Notes under the pieces: generated by a model
Databases searched by the model: none
What the model was told of the DNA's origin: nothing
Seen by the model: only the letters and a program-made list of their open reading frames with translations
Made by a program: the position numbers and the translations under genes
NCBI GenBank assembly: GCA_964643615.1
Contig: CAZXTR010000003.1
Location: 1-62,987, forward strand
Source: CAZXTR01 sp964643615
Lineage (GTDB): Bacteria > Pseudomonadota > Alphaproteobacteria > CAAHEQ01 > UBA3637
Direction of reading: 5' to 3'
Length of the DNA: 62,987 nucleotides
Shown: positions 62,046 to 62,987 of the stretch, one piece after another
Position numbering within the stretch: position 1 is the stretch's first letter
Layout: each line of letters begins with the position of its first letter

Positions 62046-62987
62046 TCAATCAATATGAATATAAAGAATTTTATCCATTTTTGACAAAGCATCTTCAGAT
62101 AATTCCATTTTTGATTCTGGATTGTATTGCATAAAAACAAGCTTTTCTGCTTCTTTTTTACAAAATCCAAGTTCAATTCGATTGTCGAATGTATGAAGAC
62201 ATGCTAGATCTTGGTCACAAGGGCGTATGTTTTTATCTGCAATTAATAAAGTTCTTCCTGTAGGAAGAAAATATCCCAGACGTTTACAAGACAAACGGAT
62301 AGCATATAAAGAACCTTTATTTTGAAAGCCTGGATCTATATAATCTAAAGGGGTTTGCGAATCGATAATAATGGGAAGATTTTCTCCCAATGAATCATAA
62401 ACAGGAATGCATTGATAAAAGGATTTTGCTGTAGAACTGATTGGCAAGTCATTGTATTCTCCCTTTGGATGAAAAACACCGGTTTTGTCTGTTTTTTTCA
62501 ATCCTTGTAAAGCGCCTGCCATATCTAACTCGTAAATTTTCAATTGCAATGTTTCTGTCGTATGCCCTAGTGCGTGTGCAATTTGTTTAAAATGCTTTTC
62601 AGTGACTTCCCTTTGTCCCATTTCAATGCGATGATACACAGACAAGGTCAACCCAGCCCCTTTTGCCACGTCTTTTAATGTTAACATTTTTTCGCCTCTA
62701 ATATGGCGTAATCCTGCTCCTAGTGTTTTTAAACCACTTTTTTCATTAATTTGTTTGCGTCTATCTTTTTCTTTTTGCCATGCTTTTAACACTTCGGGCT
62801 GTGAAGTTTGTTCATAAGCAAAGATACTTTTTTGAGGACAATTTAAAAATTTGGAAATTAAATCCAATTGTCGTTCACCAATGCGACGATAACCTTTTTC
62901 AATTTTACTGATAGCAGAAAGACTAACGCCTAAAACATCGGCTATTTCCTTCATGGTCTTTCCACGTGTGCGACGAATCATTCTAAT
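62046..62987 (-). CDS. XRE-family regulator with two HTH domains (5' partial)
   Basis: At least 313 residues; the frame is open to the window edge and family alignment implies missing N-terminal residues. Two Cro/CI-type helix-turn-helix domains are seen (MKEIADVLGVSLSAISKIEKG and LKDVAKGAGLTLSVYHRIEMG). The C-terminal 150 residues look like an S24/LexA-type fold (LYAIRLSCKRLGYFLPTGRTLLIAD) but without an obvious GDSM-type autoproteolysis site. It is the first visible gene of a six-gene operon and probably autoregulates it. Confidence 0.8.
   Translation of the reverse strand: MRMIRRTRGKTMKEIADVLGVSLSAISKIEKGYRRIGERQLDLISKFLNCPQKSIFAYEQTSQPEVLKAWQKEKDRRKQINEKSGLKTLGAGLRHIRGEKMLTLKDVAKGAGLTLSVYHRIEMGQREVTEKHFKQIAHALGHTTETLQLKIYELDMAGALQGLKKTDKTGVFHPKGEYNDLPISSTAKSFYQCIPVYDSLGENLPIIIDSQTPLDYIDPGFQNKGSLYAIRLSCKRLGYFLPTGRTLLIADKNIRPCDQDLACLHTFDNRIELGFCKKEAEKLVFMQYNPESKMELSEDALSKMDKILYIHID

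Noticed and set aside
1..62987. CRISPR arrays, insertion sequences, prophage, integron
   Set aside because: No regularly spaced repeats, transposase, integrase or phage structural genes are seen; the XRE regulator alone is not evidence of a prophage.

Overview
The window is a compact, AT-rich stretch of an alphaproteobacterial chromosome. The class call rests on GcrA (41504-41968), a ChpT-type histidine phosphotransferase (20055-20630) and a ZapA-YmdB-YebC-RuvC gene run. A VirD4-type coupling protein, ankyrin-like and membrane-active-looking orphan proteins, glycogen enzymes and GTP-type PEP carboxykinase fit a host-associated, probably fermenting bacterium. Gut-type alphaproteobacteria are my best guess, but that is inference. 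A run of 100 Ns flanked by a 55-bp duplication inside pyrG shows that this is a scaffolded draft assembly.

Layout. 1-2215: tail of an unknown gene and virD4 of a type IV secretion system. 2212-8392: recR and ybaB, GTP-PEPCK, uvrC, pgsA and a family-4-like uracil-DNA glycosylase. 8482-13562: TPR lipoprotein, ankyrin-like orphan with a consensus promoter and operator-like palindrome, rmuC, and two coupled unknown genes. 13655-17982: pyrG (split only by the assembly), MscS channel, small lipoprotein, DHH phosphoesterase. 17993-21846: a tight module of divergent SucC/SucD-like proteins lacking catalytic residues, ChpT, a receiver without its phospho-acceptor, and an orphan CheR. 21847-29524: LOG protein, minimal ClpB-like ATPase, mutY, glgX, glgB. 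29601-32220: ruvC, yebC, ymdB, zapA and a small coiled-coil gene. 32393-36865: convergent c-di-GMP phosphodiesterase and diguanylate cyclase genes, nth. 36902-41459: envelope proteins (DUF2207-like, NfeD-like, DUF4139, unknown). 41504-49482: gcrA, polA, U32 peptidase, HAD phosphatase, cytidylate kinase-like protein, cation efflux, DnaJ-like. 49484-53556: pheT, pheS, rplT, rpmI. 53845-56231: bilobed membrane protein, tRNA-Arg(ACG), an apparently unannotated small-RNA/attenuator locus before a 58-residue Cys-rich gene, maf. 56317-62987: a six-gene operon (XRE regulator, two unknown soluble proteins, secretin-N-domain lipoprotein, bitopic protein, radical SAM-like protein).

Themes. DNA repair is well represented (recR, uvrC, udg, mutY, ruvC, nth, polA, rmuC). 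Several proteins look like pseudoenzymes: SucD-like, SucC-like, the receiver, ClpB-like D1 and the GSDEF domain. Many genes overlap by 1-4 bp in operons, and seven convergent pairs touch or overlap at their 3' ends, so intrinsic terminators are rare. The best candidates for something undescribed are the SucCD-like/ChpT/receiver/CheR module, the terminal six-gene operon, and the tandem-terminator RNA at 55472-55578.
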